DNA of 64,000 nt. Source: Atrina japonica. Its lineage: Eukaryota; Mollusca; Bivalvia; Pterioida; Pinnidae. The DNA is taken from the NCBI GenBank assembly GCA_030159075.1, contig BROG01000446.1, positions 450,001 through 514,000 of the forward strand. Direction: 5' to 3'. The stretch's first letter is position 1. The number at the start of each line of letters is the position of its first letter. The notes under the pieces are model-generated. The model was not told where the DNA came from. It was given only the letters and a program-made list of their open reading frames with translations, and did no database searches. Position numbers and translations under genes: made by a program. Below, in pieces: positions 36,721 through 48,076 of the stretch.

Positions 36721-37334
36721 AAATGTTTTTATGTGCTGTGTATTACAAAATATGTAAACAGTAAAGTTCAGCAAGTGCATCAATATTGGTCAGCAGATCT
36801 TTGTATGATGTCATATGTAAAAACCATATAATCAAGAATCTGCGAATTTCAACGTTATTGACCACTGAAATAACGCGAAGCAAAGAGGGTGCATTATAGT
36901 AAATATTATGTTGTTATCTAGCCTTTACAGTATTCTTTAAAACTTGTAGGCAATTTAGTAGCTGCAAAAGACATACAAATGAATGCAGGAAGAAGTACAA
37001 CAACGCTTAACAAAGAACTAAGTTTATACTATTTAATTATTATGTATTACTATTAAGAATTGTTTTTGTGCAAGAATTTTGCCGAAAAGTAATGTCTAGA
37101 ATTTTTTACGAATTTATTTAAAAAGCAATATTTATGTTTCTTGGCCAGATCAGCATACATGTACATATATTTCTTCTTGGTCTTCTAGCCACATTTGTAG
37201 ATAGTCCTTGGGTGACCAATTGAGGCCCTATTGGGTTTATTGTTTCCATCGTATCATCAATATAATTTCTTCCCTACAGTTGAAAATAACAAGATAACTA
37301 GAGTTCACTTTCAACATTTTTTAATTCTAAAGCC
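36721..37334. other. Intergenic or intronic DNA
   Basis: No coding frame. Close to the candidate exon that follows there are pyrimidine-rich acceptor-like sequences (near 37270 and 37320). Upstream exons of that gene, which should carry its Myb/SANT helix bundle, were not found. Confidence 0.4.
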
Positions 37335-37485
37335 AAAGAGAAAATTGATTTTCTGAATAAGGAAAGCCGTAAAACAGGTGGTGGACCTGTGGAAGTGGAA
37401 CTCACAGATGCAGAGGAGGTTTTAATTAACCGGCAGGATGGTAGGCCTTGTCTTTTTGGCTTAGAAGTAGGTTTTGGCAGTGATG
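37335..37485 (+). CDS. Candidate exon of a Myb/SANT-like protein (partial)
   Basis: Between an acceptor at ttttttaattctaaag (ending at about 37334) and a strong donor ggtaagt (37486) the plus strand encodes about 50 residues. The stretch K-A-K-E-K followed by E-S-R-K-T-G-G-G-P and a run of acidic residues is the familiar end of Myb/SANT-like DNA-binding proteins related to Harbinger Myb-like and nuclear apoptosis-inducing-factor proteins, where T-G-G-G-P follows the third helix. The exon ends after the first base of a codon, matching the phase of the micro-exon at 38410. The SANT domain itself is not visible upstream, so it may be a gene fragment. Confidence 0.5.
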
Positions 37486-37489
37486 GTAA

Positions 37490-37774
37490 GTCATAGAATA
37501 TTAAATAAATAGAGTAGGTAAAATGAGTGTTCATGTAATATTTAATTTATTAAATGATTAAACTAATTCAATATGAAAACAGTTTCAAATGAAATTAATA
37601 TACAAGTTTAATAAATTCAGGAATACATGAATGCTCATATTAGATTATTTATTAATCAAATAACTCCTGGAACATATCCACAGTAGTGATCTCAATACTT
37701 CGCGCCTATAATTGGTGATGACTGAGACACACTGATGATGATTAAAAGTTGCATAATCAAGTCGTTATATTTTA

Positions 37775-37865
<91 letters not shown>

Positions 37866-38405
37866 TCATTGTTCCTTGTACTGACCAGATTTCATTTCCC
37901 TTCCCCTGTTGACGACAAAGTGTTTCCAATCAGAAGCTGCTTGTTTTTTAATCTGAGCAAGTTCTTGGTCATCCGCTTCGTAAACCGATATTCCATCTTT
38001 TATATCCACCGGCCTGTTTATTTTACAATTAATAATGAAATACCCAAATAGATTTATAGGTAATAACTTTAAGAATAATAATCATTATTAAGCCGATTTT
38101 AAAATGCCGATTTCTTTCATGTATTGGGGCATCATCACTTTAAGACGATGTATGTCACTTTAATACTAACGATATAGAATTTTCCTTTGAGGCAGTTGTT
38201 TGTTCTTCCCATTTTGATATTGTAATTGTCGTGTTATTTTTTTGTACTTTTATATGAACTGGATACATCAATACCATCAAGTGAAATGCCTTAAAAATTA
38301 CACGTGATATACACTTTTTTAAAAATAGGCAATTAAAGTCAATATTAAGCAATTGTTCCGTTTTAAAAATTTACATGGACTTGTATTCCATTATTCATCA
38401 TGTTT
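37490..38405. other. Candidate intron with (GA)n microsatellite
   Basis: A pure (GA)n tract of about 75 bases lies at 37783-37857. Open frames on either side are short and unsupported. This would be the intron between the two candidate exons. Confidence 0.45.
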
Positions 38406-38409
38406 TCAG

Positions 38410-38434
38410 GTGACCTTGATGGGTCAAAATTCAG
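38410..38434 (+). CDS. Candidate 25-nt micro-exon of the Myb/SANT-like gene
   Basis: A 25-base segment lies exactly between tgttttcag and gtaagtg, both near-consensus splice sites. Joined in phase it continues the previous reading frame without a stop for eight codons (G-D-L-D-G-S-K-F). Short exons at this position are inferred only from splice-site quality and phase. Confidence 0.35.
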
Positions 38435-38840
38435 GTAAGTGTAAATGCTGACGACCACAGGACTTCAAATCTTAGATTCTATATATAATATTAGATTAGA
38501 TTGTCTATGAACTGGCAAAATCTCAATTAAAAATTAAAAAAAATTGACGTGTTGAAAAGTAAAAATGAATCAAAATACAAAAGTCAGCAAAAGGAAAAAA
38601 AGAAGATTATTAAGAACGAAATGAACACGTGACAAAGTACGTACATTTGTATATGTTTTTAAACTTACCAAAAAGAATTCCAATGTGTAGCAATTGTTGA
38701 ACATCCTAAGTCAATGAAGTTCGTGGGTAAACACTTATGATACATTGATGTTCCGCTTATCAGGAGGTGGACACTGTCCGTCTCTTTGATGAACTTATTT
38801 TCGTTTATACCTAAAGTCGAAGTAAAAAGGTTACTATCGA
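38435..38840. other. Intergenic or intronic DNA
   Basis: AT-rich, without a frame or repeat I recognise. Confidence 0.4.
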
Positions 38841-38844
38841 TATA

Positions 38845-39105
38845 AAAATCTCATACCAAATTATAAATCTTCAGGATATCCAGGATACATATACAAATCT
38901 GGTGAATATTGGACAAACATGGACTTCTGGAAATCCAGATGTAGGAACAGGTGTCATGGAGGACTCAGCACCTCTGTTGACTAATCACACCCGCCGTGAG
39001 TCCACAGTCAAATTTAAATGAAACAAGTGAGGAATAAATCCTCGTCACAGTTGGAACAGACGATTCAACAACAGGCAGAACAGGTACTTCAACATTGACT
39101 GAGGA
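38845..39105 (-). mobile_element. Family A 3' end fragment
   Basis: On the minus strand: gacgaggatttattcctcac, tttaaatttgactgtgg, ggactcacggcgggtgtgat, gacacctgttcc, gtccatgtttgtcc, and the terminal gaagatttataatttggtatgag. Diverged but complete in order. Confidence 0.75.
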
Positions 39106-39109
39106 TTAT

Positions 39110-42100
39110 GCCACTCGAATTAGTCTTTGTTTAATCACAGGTTCATGGCGACAGGTGTGATCAATCGCTATGGATTTCTTCTATCCATAATCACCTCCAG
39201 GCACCTCTGTGTGTCCAATGTATATATATTGTATACGTTCTTTAGATAGTTAATTTGCAAATCAACAGATAGATGGACGTATACCATAGAAAAAATTGTA
39301 ATTTATGTGAAAATAGAATTGGGATGAATACCAGTATCATTCCGAGATTAATATGGGACTTACTCACTCATGCATGATTTTTATGAAATTATTGCCCGAT
39401 GTTATAAAACTATTTACGTAGGAATACTCTGAATTAATTATAAATGTGAACGCTTAGTTATAAAACGAAAGGACTGAGTAATACACCGAAATGAATATCT
39501 TTCTATAATACCTTTCAAGTTTCCCACAGATTCCCATTGACGAACATTAAAATCAGCAGCGATATTTATACCCTAATTTTTGACGTCAGGTGACAAATAG
39601 TATTAACAATACCAAAGTTATATATTTCAAAAAAGGCCAACTAAATGCTCAAGACCATCATTTCTTTCAATAAAACGCCATCAGTTGAGCTCAAACTTAA
39701 TATACCAGAAATACGAGATACTAGTTTTATGTATGCCCTCGGACTCAAACGGTCCTACCAGCAGTGTAGGAACCAGTGGTTATAAACATTATTATCAATA
39801 CCAAAGTTATAGTGTTACAAAAAAGACCAAAGCAAATTCCAAAGGCGATCGTCTCTTTTGATAAGACTTCATAAGATAAAAATAAAATAGGACATAACAT
39901 TCAAATATCAAAGTTAAAAAGTTCCTTATGTATATTTTAATCTCTTACGCACACAAAAATGGACAGTACACCTATAGGCAGTATCCATAAACATGAATTG
40001 GTTTTAGCAAATGAAAAAGTTTATGAAATTATCAAAACAACATTAGATAGGATAGGTTTTTAGGCAAACTTGAAATGGAGGTGGTTAAATCTACAGGGTG
40101 TCAAAACAACTCTGGAACATCAAATATAACAAGAATCATAAACTGTTATACCCCTTGATTACATATCAACATACAGTAAATCTTATATAAGCACAAATTG
40201 CTAAATTTCATTCATCATCTCTCTTGGAAATGAAACCGGATATTTACAAGCAAAGTTCTTGTGCGCCAAACGGAGGAGTAAATTTACACGCAGGGGTGTT
40301 TCGCATGTGTCATATGTGACTAACGAGTGATGAAAGATAAAAATAATAGACAGTTCCTATGAGAATCAACAACAATAATAGCCCCTGTCATTTCCGCTAA
40401 ACGGAGTCAGAAAATCATAAAATGTAAGAATCTCGAATATTGGAGGATCTTCTTCAATGCAAAATTATTGAATACGACTTTGACCTTCTGTAAATGAAAT
40501 AGCAATTTTATTGATAAATTGTATTGTTTTCTTTTATGGAAACTTCAAAAATCACTTTCCGGGTTTTCTAGGACACATGCTAGACTTTAATCTATTGAGT
40601 AGGGAGACGTGATAGCTGACGTTAAAAATAATTATTCAACACAAATTAATATATCAGTGTGAAGGTTGAATTCTATTGCCCAAATGAATTCCGTGAAATG
40701 TATTCATTGCCATTCTGCCCATTTTGTAATTAGGTAAAAAAACCAAACAGTACACCATTTTTTTCAACGTGAAACCTAAAATCTCGAAAGTGACGCTTTG
40801 TCGTATAAAGAAAGACAATTCTTATAAATTACTTCAGTGGTATATTGATAATCTGGTCTGAATGTTTCTAAATGATTTTATTTATTTTAATCACAGTAAC
40901 AAGAAAATAATGACAAAAAATGGCAATATACGCGCGGATAACATCATGGAAAAATCTCTCAGTAGATTGTACATAACTAAATTTTTTTTAAATTTTCTTT
41001 TAATACAGAAGTCTATATCTCCAGAAGTTTGAAACTGTACTATTAGGGTCCTTAGACATGATCAGTATCCTTCTACAGCTGTTCACTGTGATGTGACCCG
41101 ATATGGACAAATGGTGCGGCACCCCCCCCCCCGTCACATTACAGTCAGACATGTTGCATCAGGTCGCATACGTCGTCTGTGTGGCCACGAACTTGCCCGA
41201 TATATCACAAAACATGATGCAGAATTCCTTCAGCAATATACAACTCCTTTCCCATCTCAGAATTGGCAGTCTTTAGCAAAGTGGACGGCATCTTGTAAAC
41301 AAACATCTGCCAAATTCAACATTAAATAAATGACTGCTCCTAAATAACACGCCGCTTACACCACCAACACTTTAAACATGCATGCCTGCCGTGTATGTGT
41401 GTTATTTCCTTTTAATCACAAGTGCTGTAACGGATGTATATCATGTTTCATATGACGATTAACTATTGCATAATTCTAATGTTATAGACTTAACGTTCGG
41501 TAATCCTGACATCTGATTGGCTGAGCAGGCCAAGTGGGTAATTTTATTCTGAAAATATTGAGATTTTATAATGCCGGGGTCAGAATGTCATTGGAAGTCA
41601 CCAATGTAAAGTGACTTTTGAAACATTTTAATAAACATCATATGATCTAAGTGCAAACTATTCTGACACGATCGAAAGGAATAGAAAAACTATGAAGTCT
41701 ATTGGATTTGAACTAAATATGTATGTTGTCTTATGAAATTCCACAGCTGACGTTTGGGTATATACGTTTTCATTTAGAACAAGTTAATTTTCAGCTTGCA
41801 TGTGATATTGATACTTGCTGTTATTACATCTTCAGGAATTGTGAATTTTAGCACACAATTTTTTCTGGAATTAAAGTTACAAATATCAAAGTGTTGAACG
41901 CATGAAATGGTCAGAATTATGAGAAAGTCTCAGGGAGCAATTTGAATCCTATGTAGACGGCAAACCATATGAAATACATAAGCAATTATTTCAAAATATT
42001 ATAACAATTTGTAATATCAATTACCTTTCACTTGTCGAAACAGGACATTGAAGTCATTGAATTGTTGATCTTCGAGGACGACCAGGACTTCTTGTATTTC

Positions 42101-42180
42101 TCCTTTTACAGAATGAATGAATTCTGAAATAAATAATAATAAAAAAGTAACTAATATTGATAAGAACATCTATTTGGTTT
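39110..42180. other. Intergenic DNA with family C fragments; one unassigned frame
   Basis: Family C pieces lie at 39595-39680 and 39778-39870, with ctcggactcaaacggtccta between them. A plus-strand frame at about 41093-41329 is open over 78 codons, is less AT-rich than its surroundings and passes through a C run at 41126-41137; it may be an exon or old transposon end but has no signature I know. The rest is AT-rich. Confidence 0.45.
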
Positions 42181-42184
42181 GATA

Positions 42185-42470
42185 TGTTAAAAACCACGTC
42201 TGTTTCACTAAGTGAAATGTTATGTTGGCTGCTCAATAGAGGTTGTTGAGACGTCTGTACCAATTGTACAGAGGATTCGTTCCTCACGTATTTTATTTAA
42301 ATTTTACTGTGGACTCACGGCAGAGGATGCTCACTCTTCCAGACCACTTGATCCCATATCTTGATTTCCAGAGGTCCGTGTTTGTCCAATTTTTTGCAGA
42401 TTTGTATCTATATTCTATGCATCCTAAATATTTGTGCTTTGGTATCTGGGATTTTTAATATGTTTTGTAT
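42185..42470 (+). mobile_element. Family A 3' end fragment
   Basis: It holds gtttcactaagtgaaatgtt, gttgttgagacgtctgtacc, gaggattcgttcctcacg, ggactcacgg, gtccgtgtttgtcca and the terminal gtgctttggtatctggga. A short stretch around the vgac-cgg block is deleted. The 71-codon frame over it is not a gene. Confidence 0.8.
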
Positions 42471-42559
42471 CTACTTAGTGGAATTGTAATCTCATAAATC
42501 AACATTCTAGAATAATATCTATTTGCTTACCTTTTGCGTTTACCTTGTTTTGATTGTTT

Positions 42560-43330
42560 ATATGCTTGGCACGAATACGTCTAGCACGACAAAATCGCAT
42601 TAATGAGTTAAACTGTTTTTTTTTCACAATTTTTTTTTCTCAGGAACTCATTAACTTTGAAAAACTGACTTTAACTGTGCTAAAATTACAAAAATAAGTT
42701 AACTAGTTTTTCTCGAAACAACGCTAGGCTAGTTTAATTAATAAAAACTAAGTTTATCTTCGCTACAATCACGTTAACGTGTATTTATGTTGAGTTGGCG
42801 CAGTTAATCCTTGTTTTTCTCAGTTAAACTTTGTTTTTCTCAAGTTAACGTGGATTGCAAGAAAAATTAGGATTAACTAATTTAGCTTCAACATGACACG
42901 CCAAAATCACATTAACGAGTTGAACCTTATTTGTATCAGTAACTTACATTCACTGCGAAAAACTAGGTTTAACTTGGAAAAAATAACAAAAATGAGTTAA
43001 CCCTAGTTAAACCGAGAAAAATCTAATCTTACTGAGAAAAACTAGTTTAACCTACACCACATTCATATTTATGTATGGACTGTTACATGGTATTGGTACA
43101 GTTAATCTTAACTTTTCTCAGTTAAACCTTGTTTTCTCTAGTTAATTTGGATAACAAGAAAAAAATGGATTAACTTAATAAAAACTTAATTCAACTTAGC
43201 ACAACTAGCTTTAACTTAGTACAACTATATTTAACTTAGCACAACTAGATTTAACTGTGTGCAACTTGCTTTAATTCAAAAATGTAATTTTGGCCTGCCT
43301 TTGTTGAATTCGTAACCCGCATTATCAGGG
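42560..43330. repeat. Quasi-repetitive region rich in ttaact/agttaa and aaaaacta words
   Basis: Over about 770 bases the words gttaact, agttaac, gttaaac, ttaactt and gagaaaaact recur many times on both strands with irregular spacing. At 43183-43275 they tighten into about four copies of a 22-25 bp unit (tttaacttagcacaactag). There is no open frame. It is neither a simple microsatellite nor a clean tandem array. Confidence 0.7.
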
Positions 43331-43334
43331 CAAC

Positions 43335-46220
43335 ACTAAGTTTAACTTTATATGATTTCCATAGTTACGTGCTTTACAGTAATTGTTGAAGCGTCTTTAT
43401 CGATTGTGATCAGGAGTAAATCTTATTTTGTTTCTAGACCTATTTGGATTCGATAGTGGACATTCAACAAGTATGACCGACCAAAAGCGGGTTTTATCTC
43501 CTTCATGACACTTGACCGTTTAACATTGTTGAACAGTTTTTATTATTATAATATTAGGAATATATTAACCAGGAAATTTGTGATAAATAATTCATACAAT
43601 TGTTGTTTTCAAGTATTAATGATTAACCCTCTGTCCGACCGTCTGTCTTGTTAACTTCCCTTCCCATGGATCTTACGCTTTCATTCATTCACAGTTTGGT
43701 TTGACACTTGATCCATAAATTAAATAAAACACATTTCCCTAAATGTTTAGAAATTTGCAAATGAATAAATGCCAAACTGGGATTCTCAAACAACTTTCAC
43801 AAAATATATATTAATTTAAGAATATAAGAATTTAAGAATGTTTATGCCTGTGTATATCTGTTTTTGTTATTGTACAAAATTTTTGGGAAATGTTTATGCC
43901 CCTTCAATCTTTTTTTTGCTCACACTTTATCACTATTAATTTTCTAAAATCGCCTCTTTCCTAACAGAAGTACATAACATAATAATTCTGTTGATGTGAT
44001 CTTTGACAGACGTTCATTGTATAGCTTAAAAAGTATAAACAAAAAACCCCAATTCATAATGTTCAATACGATCGTTTCTATGAACTGAACTTCATCAGTT
44101 GAGCCACAATTTAAAATACATTTTCTAAACGGAAAGTGGTATCATAGAAGGGTAAATAATAAGTCTGTCAAGATTTTGGGCAAATTTATTGACATAACGG
44201 TCCTTCGTATTTTTATAGTTTTATAGTTATTTGTTATTGCTAATGTAGTCCTCCATACTTACGTAGTAAGTCATTCTTTCGGAAGATTGTTTTTTTACCA
44301 TATAATTCGCATGTAGTTTAAGTTCGGAAACTTTCATGTATTACGGGAGCACTTGTATTGTTATTGACCGGTTTTATGTAATGTTTTTGTTTCTTGAGTG
44401 ATCACTGTTATTCCTCGTGCTTTGCGTTTTTGTTTGGGTATGTGTGTGTGTATTTGAAATAAAACGGGTAGTTAAGAATGAGATTGGGTGTCGTAAGGAT
44501 GTGCCGGTGTGCAATTTAAAAGATGTATAGGAAAGAAAAGACAATTTTGCTGTGTGCGAAAATTCCAAAGAGCTGAAGTGTATGATTTGACAAAACTAAA
44601 AAAAAGCTGTGTGCATTTGTGAAACGTTTAGCTGTGTGATACGTTTATGTGGAATTGCAGTAAGTTGAATTTTATTTTATTTGAAAATTGTTTTTGAGTT
44701 GTTATATTTCTGTAATGGCGCAGTTTTTTGAATTACGGGTTTTAGTACTTAATATGTAATTTGTTACGCTCACCGGAATGTGCGTCAATATAACTCATAT
44801 CAGTTCAGGTCGTTTTCATATTATTTCACAGGTGACAGGTGACATATGCATTACCTGTAAACTTGATACAGAGATGACAATATCTACAAGTTGTGATGTG
44901 TACGATACATGTTTTGATGTCAGTGTTTATGTTGTCGTATGAATCCAGAATTTATATTGTGCGTGACTTTTCAAATACATGTATATGGAAGCTGGAAATC
45001 GCCAAAACGACTATTACAAAACCGTGTGATATTCAGTAATTTTGTTGTAACTACTTTATGGAACAATCAAACTTTAAACTTTTAAAACAAAGTTTTGTTA
45101 CAGTGTATTTGTTATTTGTTGGATTGAAAGTGAGTGTCTGATGAGAATGCATTATAATAATTGTTTGATTTATGTATATTTGTAAATAAATATTTGTTAC
45201 TTGTCTAACCTAATGTTCACAAAGGGCTATCCAGAATAACGAACATTGTGACAAAGTCCAAATGCATAGGTAAACCCGACTAGAAATAACCACTGTAAAA
45301 ATGACTTAGCTTTTGAAGAATTTAGAATTTAAATAAAATTTGTTTTTATCTATCATCTATCTACCATTATATACATGTGATCTATGGCAGACGTTCACAG
45401 GTGTCGAGTAATTCTGCTCACTTATGCTCTTATTGTTGTATCAATACATTACAATATTGAAAAAAACTTAATTGTTATTGTTTACACATATGTTGTCGTC
45501 TTTCAACTACTCACAATTAGTTATACTAAATGCTGAATGAACAATACCTTATAAATATCTGTTGAAATTTGCAAAATATATAGGCATAAATTTGTCTCAA
45601 AGTTTTAGCAAAATGGCGTCTTAAAGCGAGTGCTGAGCATGTCACCCCGACATTTAAATAATGAATATTCAGTTCGCTTAGCATGAATAAAAACATATGC
45701 AAAACAATATAAGATAATCTTGGCTTAATTTGAGAATTTTTTGTAACTATGTAATAATGCTAAATACTATTTTGAAACAAACTTTTATGCCTTCGGAAGA
45801 AACAGATGTTTTCTAATTAATACCCAAATATATAAAATTATATAAGTATAAAGTGTTGAATTGTTCTCAATTATATAAACGTGTGTATTAAAACTACAAC
45901 AAAGCAGCTTGCACGATTAAACTAGACAGACTGTCTCGTAGATACTTGCTTATGCGCAGTGAATGGAACAGGGCGTAGTGCACAGAATTAGATGACACGA
46001 CGCTACATACGTAGTTACAATGATAAAATATTTTAATTATTCACCCTGTTTGTGCGATATTAGACAGAAGTACATGGCAAAGTTAAAATGATAAAAAGTT
46101 TTTACCAATCATTCCGTTCATGTGATCTATGACATTACCACCATCCGCCGTACCATAATCCGCCAGTGTTATGACGTCATTTGGATTACGTTGCTTCAAA
46201 ATGTCTTCTGTACAAATCAA
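43335..46220. other. AT-rich intergenic DNA
   Basis: Family C fragments lie near 44030-44170 and 45240-45330. A weak family A-like tail is visible near 43390-43510 (gttgaagcgtctttatcgattgtgatcagg). No gene recognised. Confidence 0.5.
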
Positions 46221-46223
46221 ATA

Positions 46224-46225
<2 letters not shown>

Positions 46226-46304
<79 letters not shown>

Positions 46305-46350
46305 ATTTATATTTATATATATATATATTTATATATATATATATATATAA
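46226..46350. repeat. (TA)n microsatellite
   Basis: A nearly uninterrupted run of alternating T and A with a few extra T residues. Open frames encoding alternating I and Y are artefacts. Confidence 0.97.
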
Positions 46351-46510
46351 AGGGCATGGTGTATATATAGGTACCTTATTATTTCTGTATTTGTGTTTTA
46401 TGATTTACTTACGCAGATAGTATCATTTCTGATCCAAGATGCATAGTAAATGTCCAATGTTGTAGTGATATTTGTGCTTTATATATACTTGGATTTCTCT
46501 ACACTAAATG

Positions 46511-46515
46511 CTGCG
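46511..46515 (+). repeat. Target site duplication, left copy
   Basis: CTGCG immediately precedes the left inverted repeat and recurs at 61396-61400 just after the right one. Polintons usually make 6-bp duplications; here five bases match, and the sixth differs on whichever side is chosen. Confidence 0.75.
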
Positions 46516-46798
46516 AGTAGTATATGTCCCATACTTGGACCCACCTTTTTTCGAGAAACGAAACACACCCAGATTTCCAGGAATCGCCATTATATATAGA
46601 TGATGATATATAACGTATTCACGGTCTGGTGATCGCCGGGTAAATTACACACGATAGATAACTCGACCCGGCCGTTCAATTTTTCCACCCGCAGCGATAG
46701 ATGCAGGTGTCCAATGACATAGTGTTAAAAATTTGAAAATGCCATAAGCAATTTCACCCCAATTTAAAAACATGTCTAATGAGCAGTTATTGGATTTC
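46516..46798 (+). repeat. Polinton left terminal inverted repeat
   Basis: It pairs with 61100-61395. It begins agtagtatatgtcccatact and runs through aaatttgaaaatgccataag and the first codons of the gene starting at 46772, up to the word ttattggattt. Compared with the right copy it has a few substitutions, lacks a 5-base gggtg-type insertion, and lacks 9 bases just after the ATG. Confidence 0.93.
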
Positions 46799-47368
46799 GC
46801 GAGGGAACAAGCCGTCGAGAAGAAACGAGACCGTTTAAAAGCGGAGATAGCCGCGAGGGTACGCGAGAGGGAACAAACCGACGAGGTGTCCTCCTCGTCC
46901 GACAATGATCTTTTTTCGGACGAGGAGATAGACGAGAGGGAACAAGCCTTATTATACTGGGGGAAACAGGTGATAGACGAGGAGGAGTGGGATATAGACA
47001 TGATGGAAATAGTCGCAATAGACAACGAGGATGAACTAAACGCTGAGGATCGGGAAATGAACGAGATGGAACTAGCCATAATAGGCGAGGATGAACGACG
47101 GATGTATGACTACACTCATCAAATGTTCCGCAGCATCGGGGTGGAGCCGAACGACGAGACGACGTGTCAGATGCCCATCCACATCAGAAGGATTCGCGAT
47201 TCTCCGTGCACCCGTGAGATCGTTAAGAATTCGATCTTTTGTGCCGTTCACCACAATTATATGAAGGAACGCGATTTTCACCCTTTGAAGTTTTGCGACT
47301 CGTGCGGAAGACGGATGTCTGACTACACTTATCACACCGCTTGTCACTCCTGCTATAACGGAAAATAG
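46772..47368 (+). CDS. Acidic protein with C-terminal zinc-binding-like domain (Polinton)
   Basis: 198 residues, intact. Residues 1-125 are highly charged, with acidic clusters around 44-57 and 69-95, probably helical or disordered. Residues 132-194 form a cysteine/histidine-rich module: C132, C146, C157, H160, H161, C175, C178, C191, C194, with F-C-x2-H-H-N-Y and K-E-R in the middle. The same module, with the same order and near-identical central motif, occurs in the protein at 53181-53708, so the two are paralogues. Its function is unknown; a zinc-stabilised nucleic-acid or protein interaction domain is a guess. The start lies inside the terminal repeat, and its first residues (M-S-N, then L-L-D) match those of the polymerase gene. 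Confidence 0.85.
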   Translation: MSNEQLLDFAREQAVEKKRDRLKAEIAARVREREQTDEVSSSSDNDLFSDEEIDEREQALLYWGKQVIDEEEWDIDMMEIVAIDNEDELNAEDREMNEMELAIIGEDERRMYDYTHQMFRSIGVEPNDETTCQMPIHIRRIRDSPCTREIVKNSIFCAVHHNYMKERDFHPLKFCDSCGRRMSDYTYHTACHSCYNGK

Positions 47369-47435
47369 CGTTATTATTTAAAGTACCTCCCCAGACCCCA
47401 CAAGTACTAAAATTTATATTTTACAAAAATATATA

Positions 47436-48055
47436 TTATTGCATAAACTTGTACCCCGTCGGTTGTTCCGTCCGCAAGATCAGTTTGGAGTGCTTGTGCT
47501 GCGACAGCTCGTGCTTGAGGCGTCGTCGGTGACGACGTCGTTCTCGTCCAGACATTCGTTGTAGCTAAATTTGTCCTTGGTATAGAAGAGCGCGACCCAT
47601 TTGACCTGCGTGCGAAAATCTTTGGACGCGCTATTATATCGTTGCGTCAATACCCACACGGACTGGTTGGCGTGTCTCCCCGAAAACGCCAACATGGACA
47701 GGGCGTCCGCTTTCTTTTTTATCTGCCTCGTGGCCGAACAGTCGTCTATGATGTACAACGTGGACGTCCCCTTGTATTTGTCGTAAAAGAGTCGCAACAG
47801 GTCCTGCAATTTCTCCTCACCCGTTTTCGACACGGGGTTGACGATGACGACGCGTTTGTCTTTAGGATGTTTTATATCTTCGCCTATCCATTCCCTCGAT
47901 TTATACGCCTTGTTGAAATCGATCGAGGGGCACAAGATCACGACGTGCTCGAAGAAATCTTTGTATTCGTCTTCCAACAGATCGAGGACAAACTCCGTCT
48001 TTCCGCAACCGGTGGCGCCCACGATCATGGCGGAATGAGGTTGTTGAATGTACAT
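47436..48055 (-). pseudogene. Polinton DNA-packaging ATPase (FtsK/HerA type), frameshifted
   Basis: This ATPase powers DNA translocation into capsids in Polintons and related viruses. From the ATG at 48055 the frame gives 191 residues with Walker A G-A-T-G-C-G-K-T at 13-20, Walker B L-Y-I-I-D-D at 100-105 and a downstream L-T-Q sensor at about 136-138. After about residue 177 (near 47520-47530) the reading changes frame. The conserved C-terminal tail continues in another frame and stops at 47436-47438. Only the last thirty or so residues are affected, so the catalytic core is intact but the protein would end wrongly. It lies head-to-tail behind the capsid gene, 21 bases apart. Confidence 0.9.
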
Positions 48056-48076
48056 TTTTTAATGACTTCAAATTTT

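Noticed and set aside
46122..46420. Frames encoding alternating isoleucine and tyrosine
   Set aside because: (TA)n microsatellite.
46645..47079. Minus-strand 144-codon frame and the similar plus-strand frame at 61133-61321
   Set aside because: Both start in the terminal inverted repeats, which explains their similarity; they run antisense to real genes and show no domain.
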